64,000 nucleotides of DNA from Medicago truncatula (GCF_003473485.1 NC_053045.1:3002501-3066500), one strand, 5' to 3'; shown: positions 49,434 through 61,119, counted from the first letter of the stretch. Made by a program: numbers and translations. The notes: a model not told the origin generated them from the letters alone.

Positions 49434-50460
49434 AAAGAAGGAATTATAAAAGGAAATGTTTTCTCGAAAATTGTATATTTTACTTTTTGAAATTTGAAAA
49501 AGTTCTACTCTTAATGCTGACTTTGTTTTTTCTTTCTATATATATAAATTATTCAATAAATCTTATGAAAAATGAGTACAAAAGAGTGAGATAAATAGCA
49601 AGAACAATCGGAATATAAAATAAAATTATCCTACAAATATCATTTATCTTAGGCTTAAATATGAAGGTCATTTCTGCAAATAGGGGTCACATGGGTTTTG
49701 TCCATGAAGTTGTTAATCTTTCTAAATAGACCCTTCGATTACTTATCATTTTATAATCTTGTTGATGTGGACGTGATTAGATGATGTGTCCATGGTGAAT
49801 AAGGCTAAATGTTGTTGACTTAGATTAAAGCAGGCTATGAAAACAAAAATATCCCTCATTGTTTCAGGCAAACTAGAAAAGACCGAAATACGCCCATCTT
49901 CAACCCTGTATTCTCAAACCCATATTGAGAAGATTAAGAGAAAAATTATGGCGGATTTATAATAACAACAACACCATCATACCAATCTGAGTGAGAAGAA
50001 GAAGACGAGGTTAAACTCTCGACACCATCCTCTGTAGATTACTAACAACAACAACATCACCATCCTCTGCGGATTCAGATGTAGAAAAGAACATATCAAA
50101 ACAACATTCAACACTCCACCATCCTTTGGGGATTCGTCACCATCCTCGTCCTACCATGCATAATGGGTCTCAATGATTCAACGACGACACTTTTCATCAT
50201 TATCATCTTGGTTTAAGAAGAAAAGGTGAAGATCAGATATGGAGTCGGAGAGGGAGGAAGGGAGTGTTGAGTGAAAGAAAGATGAAAGATTGTTGAAAAC
50301 AATTTTGGATTTATGGTGTTGTTGTTTGGATTTGAGGAACATGGTGAAATGAGAATGTGATGTTAACAAAGAATGGGCGAGTTATGTACAATGAATTGGT
50401 TGGACTCAGGTGGTTTTTCCAAGCCTTCGATGAATTTGTGTTTTGGTAAGAATAACCAAC

Positions 50461-51026
50461 AAGGGAGAAAAGTGAAACGAGAGAAGGTAAAAGGTTAAAG
50501 AAAAGATGGTACTCCGTCCGTTGCATAATAATTGAGTCATTTGCAAAATAATATTGTTTCAAAAAAAATTTGACCCATTTCACTTTTCAATATAACATTA
50601 ATTATTTTTTTCAAATATAACTCTAATTAATATTATTTTCATCACTCACAATTTAATATATTCCACTATGCACCAATACTTAACGAAAACATTTAAAACC
50701 ATTTTTCACTCTCATTCATTTATACATATTTTTTAATATGTGTGAAATAAACAAATAGCTCGGTAAATCTAGGATAGAGGGAGTATATTGTTCATTTTAG
50801 GATGAGTTTAAAAATATGGCAGAAGGTATTTTCGTCCATTTGTATCTAAAAGTATGAGTCAACATCCATCATTTATCTCAATCAAATCTGTAAATAAATA
50901 TCATTTCTTTTTTTCTTTGGTCGAAATATAAATATCATTTCTTATCTTAATACAACTCCTTGACGCAAAGTCGCAAAGCGTGATCAATTTTCAACTCAAC
51001 CGATACTTGATATCAGAACCGCTCCG
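50461..51026. other. Duplicated 5' flank of truncated F-box copy, with MITE
   Basis: Matches the flank upstream of the intact F-box gene (53,750-54,035): AACGAGAGAAGGTA, AAGGTTAAAGA, ATTTTCGTCCATTTGTATC, GAGTCAACATCC. It is interrupted by a MITE at 50,510-50,785. Confidence 0.5.
50510..50785. mobile_element. Stowaway-like MITE
   Basis: Left TACTCCGTCCGTTGCATAAT and right AGGATAGAGGGAGTA are inverted related ends at a TA site. It sits inside the copy 1 F-box flank; the homologous flank at 53,770-53,850 has no such insert. Confidence 0.55.
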
Positions 51027-51150
51027 ATGAGTTCCCGGCGTCTCCGCTCTCACTCCAAACCATCACCGCCGTCAGCAACTCTTATCTTTACTATTTCAAC
51101 ATATCTCCACAGAATCGTAAGTACATTTTCATTCCCTTCATAGTATTTGT
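51027..51150 (+). pseudogene. Truncated F-box gene stub (copy 1)
   Basis: Begins exactly like the intact F-box gene at 54,036 (ATGAGTTCCCGGCGTCTCCG, then the CACTCC...CATCACC...CCGTCAG block). It then jumps from the residue 16-18 region straight to sequence matching about 54,240-54,310 of the intact copy (ACTCTTATCTTT, CACAGAATC-TAAGTAC-TTTTCATTCCCTT). The F-box itself is deleted and the remaining 1.1 kb of the gene is missing. A deletion between short direct repeats is likely. Not functional as an F-box protein. Confidence 0.7.
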
Positions 51151-52112
51151 TCTAGTTAAGATATTATTTGCCTTCTTCATGTCTATTTTGGGATTCTTGG
51201 AAACATTAGTAGCAACTTATTATAGCTTAATAACTGTGTTGTTTTATAATTCTACTCCTGTTTGTGTAAAAGCAAGTGAAAATCTTAAACTCTTGATGAT
51301 TAATTTGAGTACACTTTTTACAGGGCCATTTTTAAAATGCTCTGAATGATGACACTAATATTCGGTTCACTAGTATATGTTCACCTTTTGGCAAAACTTA
51401 ACTCCATTTTTAAAATGTTAGCAATATCTATCATAGCCATGCTTTATTAATCTTTTTTAAAATAAATGTTACCTTTTGCTACTGATTTTAGCTGCAAATA
51501 GTATTAGTAGTTAGTCCTATACTAATTTAGTTTCAGTAGCTAGTCCTAAGCTAATTAACTGCGCAATAAGCTGTTCCTTGTGAGAATAATTAAGGACTTC
51601 AAGCACTTTTATTATATTAGGAAAACGAGTTCTAAGCCCATGTTATACTAAGTTAAAAATGTATAACCATAATTGATTTGGACAGTTTGGTGTGCTATAG
51701 CATTTTCTATTACTATCTTAGTGAAGGTCATACTAGTTAAATAAGCTTCACAGTTTACTGTTGATGCCTAAACCCACATAATTTATGCATAACATCCCAC
51801 TTCCCATACTTGGTGAGCTAATATTAAATGCAACTGGTTTGGATACTATACTACTCGAATTGGAAGTTTACGTGAAACAAAATTTGGCATACTTAAGTTA
51901 GACTAATTTACTTCATGTTGTGAAAACATCCTGGTTAAGGTCTCATTTTATTAGGTTGAGGTTAATGAAATGATGGAACTTGATTCTGAAATGTAGATGA
52001 AGTGATGGGTAAAATTCTAGTATAAAAAGAATTGAGTAACCGGACAAAGCTTAGATTTAGGTTTAAATAACTTTACATAATAATCTCGTAGTTGGTAAAA
52101 GTTTTGGACAGG

Positions 52113-52302
52113 GTCTTACTAACCGGTGTCCTCACGGCAATGGTTAAGGAAACTATAAATAGAAAATTTGTCTTGAAAATATAAATTTTGATTTTTGAGT
52201 AAGTAATAATTACACCACTTTCTATAAAAAGTCACTTATTTTGGTTGCTTAACCAATGCCCTAATGCCCTCAGGGCATTGTTTAGCATTCTCCATAAATA
52301 TA
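52113..52302. mobile_element. MITE-like insert with AACCAATGCCCT / AGGGCATTGTTTAGC
   Basis: Left TACTAACCGGTGTCCTCACG..CAATGGTTAAGG and right GGTTGCTTAACCAATGCCCT...AGGGCATTGTTTAGCATTC. The homologous place in copy 2 (about 56,365-56,410) lacks it, which supports a mobile insert. Relatives are at 58,668-58,835 and in the intron of the gene at 63,184. Confidence 0.5.
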
Positions 52303-52479
52303 TATAGCTTGAATGGACAATTTTGGTTGTACAGTGCAATGTAAATGTTCCTTATTCATTGCAATTAGTCCAACTTTTAATGTGCAATATTTTTAGGTAA
52401 AGGTTCTTCTGCAGTTTGTTTGGTCATTGCTTATGTTCTTATTCATTAAAAAACTATGCCGGTGTTTATGAATTATGAT

Positions 52480-52965
52480 GTTAATAGGCCTAAAACAGCT
52501 CTCTCCGACCAACAAATAAATCAGTATGTCCCAACTGCTGAATTGTTTTTTGTTGATGCTGCTTGCTTTACAGGTGGTATAACTGGATGGGGAATGGTTG
52601 CTTATAACCAATCTGGCGTGGTGCAATCTTCAGCTTGGAAAAGAGAAGCCATTGAAATTGATCCGGTGTCGGTAGAAACACTTGGTGTTAGATGGTGGTT
52701 GCAGTATACAGCTGAACTGAACCTGTAGAGTAATGTATTGCTATTGCTTCCGATGCTGAAACTGTGGTTAATTGCATTAATACGGAATTGAGTATGGCGC
52801 TGGCGGCCATTGATCCTATTATTCAAGACTGTAAATTACTTAAGAGTCATGTTGGTGATGTAGTAGTTTTATTGTGTTACATGTCACTTAATAACCGTTG
52901 CTCACAACTTAGCTGTGCCTGTTTTGTCTTAGTCTGTTGGTTCAAAAATTTGGTTTCCGGTGGTT
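52480..52965 (+). pseudogene. RNase H-type (RVT_3-like) fragment, copy 1
   Basis: Translates in shifted frames to a plant RNase H-like domain of the kind linked to LINE-derived genes: FVDAACFTGGITGWGMVAYN (first Asp region), WKREAIEIDPVSVETLGVRW, then in another frame ASDAETVVNCIN...DPIIQDC, and in a third HLITVAHNLAVPV. A stop after TAELNL and the frame changes show it is dead. It occupies the same place downstream of the F-box stub as copy 2 does behind the intact F-box gene. Confidence 0.65.
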
Positions 52966-53419
52966 AACTAGCTGTTGTTCACTTGTTTTGCCTCGAGTTG
53001 GTTAGGTTTGATACTCTGTCATATGATTTTTAACACTTCTTATGGCAGTTTCTTTAGCAATACTTCTTATTATAGTTTTTTTTTTTTTTTTGCCAAATAC
53101 CACTAGTGATTCTCTTTTAGTTTCACAGAATTCTCAAGTTAGTTCTTTAAGTTTCGAAAGTGTCAATTAGGTTCTTTTAGTTTTACAGAATTCTCAAGTT
53201 AGTCCTTTAAATTTCAAAAATTTAATCAATTCAATACTTTAAGGTTATATATACCATCGACAATTAATATAAGGAAATAATTTTATGCAACCATCACTTT
53301 GTTACTTTTTTTACTCAAGAATGACTTTGTTTTTTAAAAATTAAAATTTGTATCGGTTTTATTTTTCAAAACTTTTCAAATTTTTATTATCTTTTTCATT
53401 CACTTTTGTTTCTTTTTTA

Positions 53420-53725
53420 ACTTTGATTTTTATTTTCTTTACAGGTGGTATAATATTTTAAGAATCTCTTTAAATTTAATATGAATTTTTATATTTTTTA
53501 CGGTTAAAAATTCATATTTAATTTGTTTTTTGCTTTATTAAAAAATTCTATTTTTTTTTTAGGATTTTTTTTTTTACAATATTCTACACATTTCACTAAA
53601 AAATAAAAAATTAATTTAAAAATAGAGACTAAAAGTAGTGATTATAGGGACTAAAAATTAAAAGAAAATTTTAGAAACGAAAAATTAGTATATTTATAGG
53701 AATCAAAAACATAATTAACCATGCT
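53420..53725. mobile_element. Degraded relative of the 472-bp MULE-type MITE
   Basis: Shares internal phrases with 48,730-49,030 (AATATGAATTTTTATAT-TTTACGGTTAAA, TACAATATTCTACA, AAAAATAGAGACTAAAAGTAGT) and ends in GTATATTTATAGGAATCAAA, a decayed terminal repeat. The left end is lost. Confidence 0.6.
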
Positions 53726-54035
53726 TAAATATGTAAGTTCTCCTTATTAAAAGATGAGTGAAAGAAAAGAGAAACAAGAGAAGGTAGAACTAGAAAGTTA
53801 AAGAGAAGACGACATAATGATCACTTAGCATGAGCCGTTTGCATCAAGGGTATTTTGGTCCATCCATATACAAAAGCCAGAATCAACATCCGCTATCCCA
53901 ATCAAATCTAGACACATCATTTCCACATCACTAATCACATCTGTAATCATTTACAAGAGTTTCAAAGCGTGATCACTTTTCAACACCACCGTCACTTTTG
54001 AACTCCACCATCACGTTCCTATCAGCACCGCTCCG

Positions 54036-55295
54036 ATGAGTTCCCGGCATCTCCACTCTCACTCCAATCCATCACCTCCGTCAGTAACCCTCCCCGACGA
54101 GGTTCTCACCGAAATCCTATCCCGCCTTCCAGTCAAATCTCTAATTCAGATGAAATCCGTATGTAAGTCATGGAAAACCCTAATTTCGCATCCTTCATTC
54201 ATCAAAATCCATCTTAATCATTCATTATCTTCACAAAATCCATACTCTTATCTTTTCTATGTCAATAACTGGACACAGAATCATAAGTACGTTTTCATTC
54301 CCTTTCCCGTCAATCATTTACTCGAAAACCATCCTATCACCCTTCCTGAAGATCCTTACTTCATATTGAATGGCGACAAAGATTGTCACGAGGTTGTTGG
54401 TTCTTGCAATGGATTGGTCTGCTTACGCGGTTATTCTTTTCCCGATGAAGATAATACACTTATGTGGCTCCGTTTGTGGAACCCTGCCACAAGGACAATA
54501 TCTAATAAATTAGGGTTTTTGTATGATAGCGATTATAATTGGTGTTTTTGGAATTTGGTGTTTGGTTATGATAATTCAACTCACACTTATAAGGTTGTGG
54601 CCTTGGATTGTGATGGTATTGATGGCAAGGTGAGAGTTTATATTTTCGGTGATAAAGTTTGGACGAGTATTCAAAATTTTCCTGTTACGGCTATGAGGTT
54701 GTATTCGAGGGATTCGAGAATGCGTGGTCGTTTTACGGCTATGAGGTTGGCTATGAGGTTGTATTTGATGGATTTGAGAATGTATAGTGGTGTACATTTT
54801 AGTTCTACTGTGAACTGGGTGACTACCGTTTCTAATGATAATGTTTATCAAGTTGTGATTGTTTCACTTGACTTAGGTACTGAGACATACACACAATTGC
54901 CTCCTCCTCCAGGTTATGAGAAGGTGGCACGTGTAATACCGAGTGTTTGTGTGTTGGCAAACTTGTTTTGTTTTTATCATGATTATGAGGCAACCGATTT
55001 TGTTATATGGAAAATGGAAGAATTTGGAAATGAAAACTCTTGGAGTCAGATTTTTAAATTTAGCTATCAGAATCTTGGAATGAATCGTAAACTTGAACCT
55101 GGTCGCTTGCGTTTTGAATTAATGCCATTGCATCTTTCTGAGAGTGATGATACAGTGGTGTTGGCAAACAACCTACAAGACTGTGCAATTCTCTATAACC
55201 GGAGAACTAACAGAGCAAAGAAAACTAGAATTGACAACAGGATACGTTGGTTTTCTATGAACGATTATGTAGAAAGCTTGGTATCAACTTCTTGA
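54036..55295 (+). CDS. F-box protein with F-box-associated domain, 419 aa
   Basis: Intact intronless F-box protein. The F-box lies at about residues 17-60 (LPDEVLTEILSRLPVKSLIQ, then VCKSWKTLISHPSFIKIHL). It binds SKP1/ASK in an SCF ubiquitin ligase, while the C-terminal part selects the target. Hallmarks of the F-box-associated type follow: VGSCNGLVCL, LWNPATRT, FGYDNSTHTYKVVAL, SSTVNWV, IVSLDLGTETYTQLPPP. Between about residues 219 and 250 a short in-frame duplication (AMRLY...DSRM, AMRLAMRLY...DLRM) inflates one loop. Target unknown; these proteins turn over fast in legumes. It is the complete member of a tandem pair whose first copy is a stub at 51,027. Confidence 0.85.
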   Translation: MSSRHLHSHSNPSPPSVTLPDEVLTEILSRLPVKSLIQMKSVCKSWKTLISHPSFIKIHLNHSLSSQNPYSYLFYVNNWTQNHKYVFIPFPVNHLLENHPITLPEDPYFILNGDKDCHEVVGSCNGLVCLRGYSFPDEDNTLMWLRLWNPATRTISNKLGFLYDSDYNWCFWNLVFGYDNSTHTYKVVALDCDGIDGKVRVYIFGDKVWTSIQNFPVTAMRLYSRDSRMRGRFTAMRLAMRLYLMDLRMYSGVHFSSTVNWVTTVSNDNVYQVVIVSLDLGTETYTQLPPPPGYEKVARVIPSVCVLANLFCFYHDYEATDFVIWKMEEFGNENSWSQIFKFSYQNLGMNRKLEPGRLRFELMPLHLSESDDTVVLANNLQDCAILYNRRTNRAKKTRIDNRIRWFSMNDYVESLVSTS

Positions 55296-56630
55296 AAGTA
55301 AGTTCTTCTCCAACTATGTACTTTTTTGAATTTAAATTGATGTGTGTACTTGGTTTTAGTTGATCGTGTTACCATGTTTAGAACTCAGTTATCTATTTAT
55401 ATTTTAAGCATGTGGTAATGTTTTGCAAATCAATATAGATTGATTATTCTTCTTAGTCTGATCGCACCAATTCAAGTACATCCATGATGTTTTTGGAAAT
55501 AAGTTACTTTATTTTTATACCCGATAATGACATTCTGCTATTGAATTTTATTTCTATACCGTTGTGTCATTTGTGCTAAATACCGGTATTATTGCATTAT
55601 GGTAGATACTAGATAGATACTAGTTTCTTTATATTTTTTTCTACATAAAGGGAAAAGAGGAACCAGATGTTTGAACACTCCTGCTAGAGTATAAAACTCC
55701 TAACCAGAGAGAAAACTCTCCCAACCAACTCTGACAATATTTTTCAATGACTATAAACTTTCCCTCCCATTCTCCTTTATTTCATATTCCCTCTAGGTGT
55801 CTTATCATTGTGTGTTTGAATTAGTTCTAAGTTGTGCCTTGTGGGTTGTGAGGATAAGGACTTCAAGCACTTACATTATATTAGGAAAATGAGTTCTAAG
55901 CCTATGTTATAGCAAGTAAAAAATGTATAAACATAATTGATTTGGACAGTTTGGTGTGCTATAGCATTTACTATTACTATCTTAGTGGAGGTGATACTAG
56001 TTAAATAAGCTTCTCAGTGTTGGCTGTTGATGCCTTAAACCCATATAATTTTGCTTAATATCCCACTTTCTATACTTGGTGAGGTAATATTAAATGCAAC
56101 TGGTTTGGATGCTATACTATTCAAATTGGAAGTTTATGAGAATTAAAATTTGGCATACTGAAGTTAGACTTATTTATTTCATGTTGTGAGAAGATCCTGG
56201 TTAAGGTCTCATTTTATGAGGATGAGGTTAATGAAATTATGGAACTTGATTCTGAAATCTAGATGAAGCGGTGGGTAAAATTCTAGTATAAAAAGAATTA
56301 AGTAACTTAACAAAGATTTAGGTTGAATTAACTGTACAATGTACAAAATAATCTTGTAGTTGGTAAAAGTTTCATCATTGGTTTCTCGACACAATGTTGC
56401 ATTTAAGTATATATAGCTAGAATGGACAAGTTTGGTTGTGCATTGCAATGTAAATGTTCCTTTTTTTTAACACGATGTAAATGTTCCTTATACATTGCAA
56501 TTAGTCAACTTTTTAACGTGCAAGAATTTTAGGTAAAAGTTCTTCTGTAGTTAAAGGTCCTTATACTGAAGGTTCTTCTGTTTCATAAGTTTGTTTGGGC
56601 ATTGCTTATGTTCTTAATCATTGAAAAAGA
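55296..56630. other. Duplicated downstream flank of the F-box gene
   Basis: From about 55,855 to 56,310 and again from 56,400 the sequence is close to 51,590-52,060 and 52,310-52,470, which shows that the duplication unit included the noncoding DNA behind the F-box gene. No gene is supported inside. Confidence 0.55.
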
Positions 56631-56644
56631 ACTGTGCTGCTGTT

Positions 56645-57060
56645 AATAAATAGGCCTAGAAAAGCTCTCTCTGACCAACAAATGAATCAGTATGTCCCAA
56701 CTGCTGAATCCTTGTTTTCTGTTGATGCTGGTTGCTTTACAGGTAGTATAACTGAATGGGGACTGGTTGCTTATAACCAATCTGGTGTGGCGCAATTTTC
56801 AGCTTGGAAAAGAGAAGCCATTGAAATTGATCCAGTGTCGGCGGAAGCACTTGGGGTTAGATGATGCTTGCAGTATACAGCTGAACTGAACCTGTAGAGT
56901 ACTGTATTGCTATTGCTTCCAATGCTGAAACTGTGGTTAATTGCATTAATTCGGAATTGAGTGTGGTGGCCATTGATCCTATTATTCAAGATTGTAATTC
57001 ACTTAAGAGTCATATTGATGATGTAGTAGTTTATCATGTTAAACGTCACTTAAACAGTTT
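56645..57060 (+). pseudogene. RNase H-type (RVT_3-like) fragment, copy 2
   Basis: Same body as 52,480-52,965: FSVDAGCFTGSITEWGLVAY, WKREAIEIDPVSAEALGVR followed by a stop where copy 1 has Trp-Trp, then in another frame NAETVVNCINSELS...DPIIQDC and VVVYHVKRHLN. The catalytic set of acidic residues is split by stops and frame changes. Dead copy; its ancestor probably came from a non-LTR retrotransposon or a domesticated RNase H gene. Confidence 0.65.
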
Positions 57061-57683
57061 TGAGTGGGTGTCGATTGCATTGCTAATTTGCTATCGTGGC
57101 TTTTTATCCAAAAATTATGAATCTCAATCTATCTATAATTGTATGAGGATAAACTCTTTGGTTCTGGATACACATAACTAACTTGAATGTTTTTATGTAT
57201 ATAATTGTTTTAAATGCGACGTTTGGTCTCTAATCGAATTAATCTTTTTCACTATGCTTATAAAATGTAAAATGTTACGTTGGTGATGTGATGAGAAGAG
57301 GGAAAATGATATGTTGAATGAGTTTATGAAAATAATGAATACTCAAATATTATTGATGATTTGTCATATTCATAGACAACAAGAAAGTACAGTAATCACT
57401 AATCATATAGGTAAAACCACCTATATTGGGCATTATTATTGTTGCTGAAATAAGAGAAATATACATAGACATATTTATTTATTTATAGAGCCTTTATTCA
57501 AATAAGGGGCAAATTGTACTTCACTTCTGAAAATAATTTTAAACATAAATGGGGAAAAAAATAAGAAAAGAAAACTTGATATGACAAACAATTATACTTA
57601 TTACTAATATATATAGTAGACCCAATTTTGCCACGTTCACTTGTAAGCAAATTATTTCTGGTAAATATATGATGTCTTAATTA

Positions 57684-57908
57684 TTAGTTGTCTGGCCAAC
57701 CCTCTTCTGGATCTAATATAGGTTTAAATCCAAACTTATTATGCTTTCCACCTACTACATCAGTAGGTGCTTCATAAAAAACTTCTGGCCAATCTTCTTC
57801 TGGATCTAATGTAGGTTGAATATCAAACACATCATGCCTTCCATCTACAACAATGGTAAGCATTATCATACCAAGTAGAAATAATATTAGTGAGCATGTA
57901 GAGGCCAT
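57684..57908 (-). CDS. Small secreted protein with two LDPEExWP repeats, 74 aa
   Basis: Residues 1-23 are a clear signal peptide (SLILFLLGMIMLTIVVDG). The mature part is about 51 residues, acidic and without cysteine, so it is not a nodule cysteine-rich peptide or defensin. Two repeats 31 residues apart, R24-P41 and K55-P72, follow the pattern (R/K)Hxx F xx xPxLDPEE(D/G)WP. They match a 93-nt duplication in the DNA. The second repeat ends the protein (GWPDN). A TATA box 46-55 bp upstream of the ATG supports expression. I do not recognise the family. The layout suggests a precursor of two short secreted peptides, but processing is inference. Confidence 0.65.
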   Translation of the reverse strand: MASTCSLILFLLGMIMLTIVVDGRHDVFDIQPTLDPEEDWPEVFYEAPTDVVGGKHNKFGFKPILDPEEGWPDN

Positions 57909-57953
57909 GTCTCGATCCTATTTTGATTGATACAAATGGAAAGAGCAGGATAA

Positions 57954-57963
57954 CTATTTATAG
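57954..57963 (-). promoter_or_regulatory. TATA box of the small secreted-protein gene
   Basis: CTATAAATAG on the minus strand, 46-55 bp before the ATG at 57,908; a near-ideal plant TATA box giving a very short leader. Confidence 0.6.
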
Positions 57964-59421
57964 GAGACTATTTTGTGTTTGGATTTTAAATTATTCTATT
58001 TTACTTAGTAATAAAAATGTCCAAATGAAATCACAAAAGGGTAAGTATGCATTTGTTTCGATTTTTTATTTTTATTTTAGTCAAGATTGTTTGAATTATT
58101 TTTGTGCCCACTGGAATGATATTTCCACCATTTTATAAACATATTTAACTCCCTATTTTATTTGTTATATTATATGTTGTTTTCACGTGTACCAAAAAAT
58201 ATATATGTTGTTTTCACGTTATTATGGGATCGATTTATGCACATTGGAGTAACAACTAATATTTGTTATTAAAAAAAATACGAATTTTAGATTAAGGTTA
58301 GGTGTAATTATGATCCTATGATTGTATGCAATCACAACTCATCATTTTGATGGTCCAAATTTAAAATTATACTTCTAGATTTAAAAGTAAAATCATTTTA
58401 AAAATATAGATCGTTCGATCTTGTTCGGACAATCAAGAGGCGTATGTCTAAAACTAACTAATTCGCATCCATTATTGTTTTTGTGAATTTCATCAAGTTT
58501 GAAGCCAGAACTCACGATATAATTTAATAATTTATACTCAACTAAATGTAGATTTCTAAGATTCCAGATTATTTATAATTAGATAGAAAACGTTTTGAAA
58601 ACAATAAAACAATAACCCCAACTTCTAGACCTTATAGCTTCACAAACTAAGTGAAATTCTAAAAGTAACCTTAGTCTAAGGGCATTGTTTAAGAAATCCA
58701 TTATTAGTAATTTTATCTTGAAAGCATAAGTCAAACACATGTAAAAGTAATATGAGTTTTTATACAAAAGCTACTACTTTTAGTTGTTTAAACAATGTCA
58801 CAAGAACACTTGTTAGTATTTCTCTATAATAAAGTGAAAAAGTCAGCCTAAAACCATACATGCCCTTCACATAAAAATTTAATTTAATAGAGAACATGCG
58901 AGTGGATATATAGTTCTAGATATTACAGAAAGAGTTGTCAATTGTCACAATAATAATATTAAGGATGAGTATTGCCATGTTTTGGAAGCAAAAAAGCATC
59001 ATGGCGACCATTCCCAGCGCTTGAAAATCAATGGACTACAACTGTTCGTGCGTTTTGTTTCCACGATAATTAGCATTATTCCATAAAAAAAAAAATATGC
59101 ATGGGATGATAAATAAAACAAAATGAATTCAAAATCTAAACATCAACAACACAAAGTATTTACTACATTGTCTCCATTTAGTTGCATTACGTTCATGACT
59201 TGGACTCTATTGTCTCTACGGTAATATTAATATACAAATTCTCATAAGAAAATATAATAAGCTGCACCCAAGAATATTATCATCTCTGAAATGCTTTATT
59301 TGCCATATTCCATTCTCAACATAGTTGGAGAGGCAGAATCAAAGTGAATCAATCAGAACTGCAGTCAGGTTTATCATCTGGGATTTACTAAAAAAATTGA
59401 GGTACTAAAAGTTGAGAGGTT
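57964..59421. other. Intergenic, no gene seen
   Basis: AT-rich with no supported coding region; contains the MITE-like copy at 58,668-58,835. Confidence 0.4.
58668..58835. mobile_element. MITE-like copy, same family as 52,113-52,302
   Basis: Ends related to the family: CTTAGTCTAAGGGCATTGTTTAAG on the left, and TTGTTTAAACAATGTCACAAG with TAGTATTTCTCTATAA on the right. No target duplication resolved. Confidence 0.4.
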
Positions 59422-60700
59422 TTGTAACGTCCCGATATTATATATGTGTGTGATATAAGCCTTATTTTCATGATTTATTACTTGCTTCAAGACTTATCTT
59501 ATGTGCAAAAAATTTAAGAAAATGGCAGCACCATTGATGCTCGGAAAATAGTTGTCTATTTTCCAATACAAGTCTACACTATCACAATAAGTAATAAAGA
59601 GTAAATAGAGTATCGATCCCATAAGAATTGAAGTGAATAGGTTCTAAGTATTTCCAAATCTAAGCATAATTATTTAAGATCCAAAGTGACAAATAGCAGA
59701 GATAATATGTTAAGGTTCTAAAGTAAAATGTAGAAGTAAATAAAACATATAAAAGAAATTTAGAGATTGAAGTGAAAAAGTGTCGTTAAAGAATTAACTT
59801 GGTCAAGATAGAAGTTTTCAAGAGTTAGAAAGCTACAACTCTGAGATGAAAGCTACAACTTCGTACAACTTTCTGATAAAAAATGTAGATAGTTATAGCT
59901 TCACATAACTTCCTAGCAACCTGATGGCCTTCGGGGTCTCTCGACTCAACCATTATGTACATGTCAAGCATGTGAAGATACACCTCTCGGGGTACACTTA
60001 CAGTACTTATAACATGCAACATTATTAGATTAAGTCATCAATAGCTCTACATGATGGCAGAGGCTGAGTTGTAGCCTATGACAAGAGTCCTAGCTAGATC
60101 TCACTGCTTTCAAGCTCTTCTAAGATCTAGTTTTCATTCAAAGTAGTCTCTCTTATTCCCTTCACCTCTTGGTCCATAAAGATGTAACTCATATCAAACA
60201 AACACTTTTCATTCTCATACCCTATCGGTCTCAATGAACTATAACATAAAAAAATAAGAGATTAACTTTCAAAGAGATTGAGTTAAAACAATTTGTTTGA
60301 AATAAGTTTTAAATGTTGTAACAAACTGAACATGCAAATATAATTATTACCTTATCATTTCCTAACCACAAAAGTGGTTAATTCATAATAAACTTAAACA
60401 CGAAAATAGAAATGGAAAATATAAGAGATAAAAACATTATTGCATAAACCATTAGATAAGCTTAGAGTTTATAAAAAAGAAATTATAATCCTTTGAGAAT
60501 GAAGGTGAGTCTTTGCTGCATTCACTCAACAATTTACTCTAATGACTCTAGAACTCTAAGACATAACTATTACGCTTTCTATATGAAATAGATTAAGATA
60601 TGAGAAAAATGATTTGAATCTCTAAAAATAGTGGTTAGGATTGATTTGAAACTCTTGAGTGAGCCATTTTTGTTTCATGTCTATTTTCATTTTTAATTAC
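59422..60700. other. Retroelement-like noncoding block
   Basis: Begins TGTAACGTCCCGATATTATA, similar in style to the LTR start at 37,122, and includes a GAGTATCGATCCCATAAGAA phrase of the sort seen in plant retroelement interiors. No open frame of retroelement proteins and no second end found. Confidence 0.3.
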
Positions 60701-61119
60701 CAAACCACTCATTGATATCATTGAATTTTCTGTTTCAAATATTAATTCTTTAAAATATAAAACAGGGTGAAAAAAGTGGATATTTTTGTAATTAAAAGTA
60801 GGAAGATTCAATGGTAGAGTGTTTTTGTTGTGTTGTGGTGTGTGGTGGTTTAGTTGGTTTTGGTGATATTGGACTTTGGTTATTTCAGTCTGTTATTTTA
60901 GGGTGTGTTTAGATGTAGGGTTTAAGAGGGGAGAGTTTATTTTTCTTCTTTAAATTGTTGACACTTTAAATTTTTTTTTTTTTTTAACTTCAACATATTA
61001 ACATGATAAACGATCATATAATACTTCAATCACAATAAATTTATTTTAGAAAATCATGTTATATAGTCCGGAATTTAAAAACATGTTTGGATGGAGTCTG
61101 GGGAGCGTTGGGAGCGGCA

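Larger units (their letters stand above)
47436..50460. other. Intergenic, repeats only
   Basis: AT-rich spacer upstream of gene C. It holds a TA microsatellite (48,320-48,377), a MITE (48,559-49,030) and a short direct repeat (49,316-49,433). Purine-rich frames near 49,340-49,590 have Lys/Arg-rich translations with no domain and are not called. Confidence 0.45.

Noticed and set aside
49340-49594. 84-aa Lys/Arg-rich frame
   Set aside because: Purine-rich low-complexity sequence with a short direct repeat; no start context and no recognisable domain.
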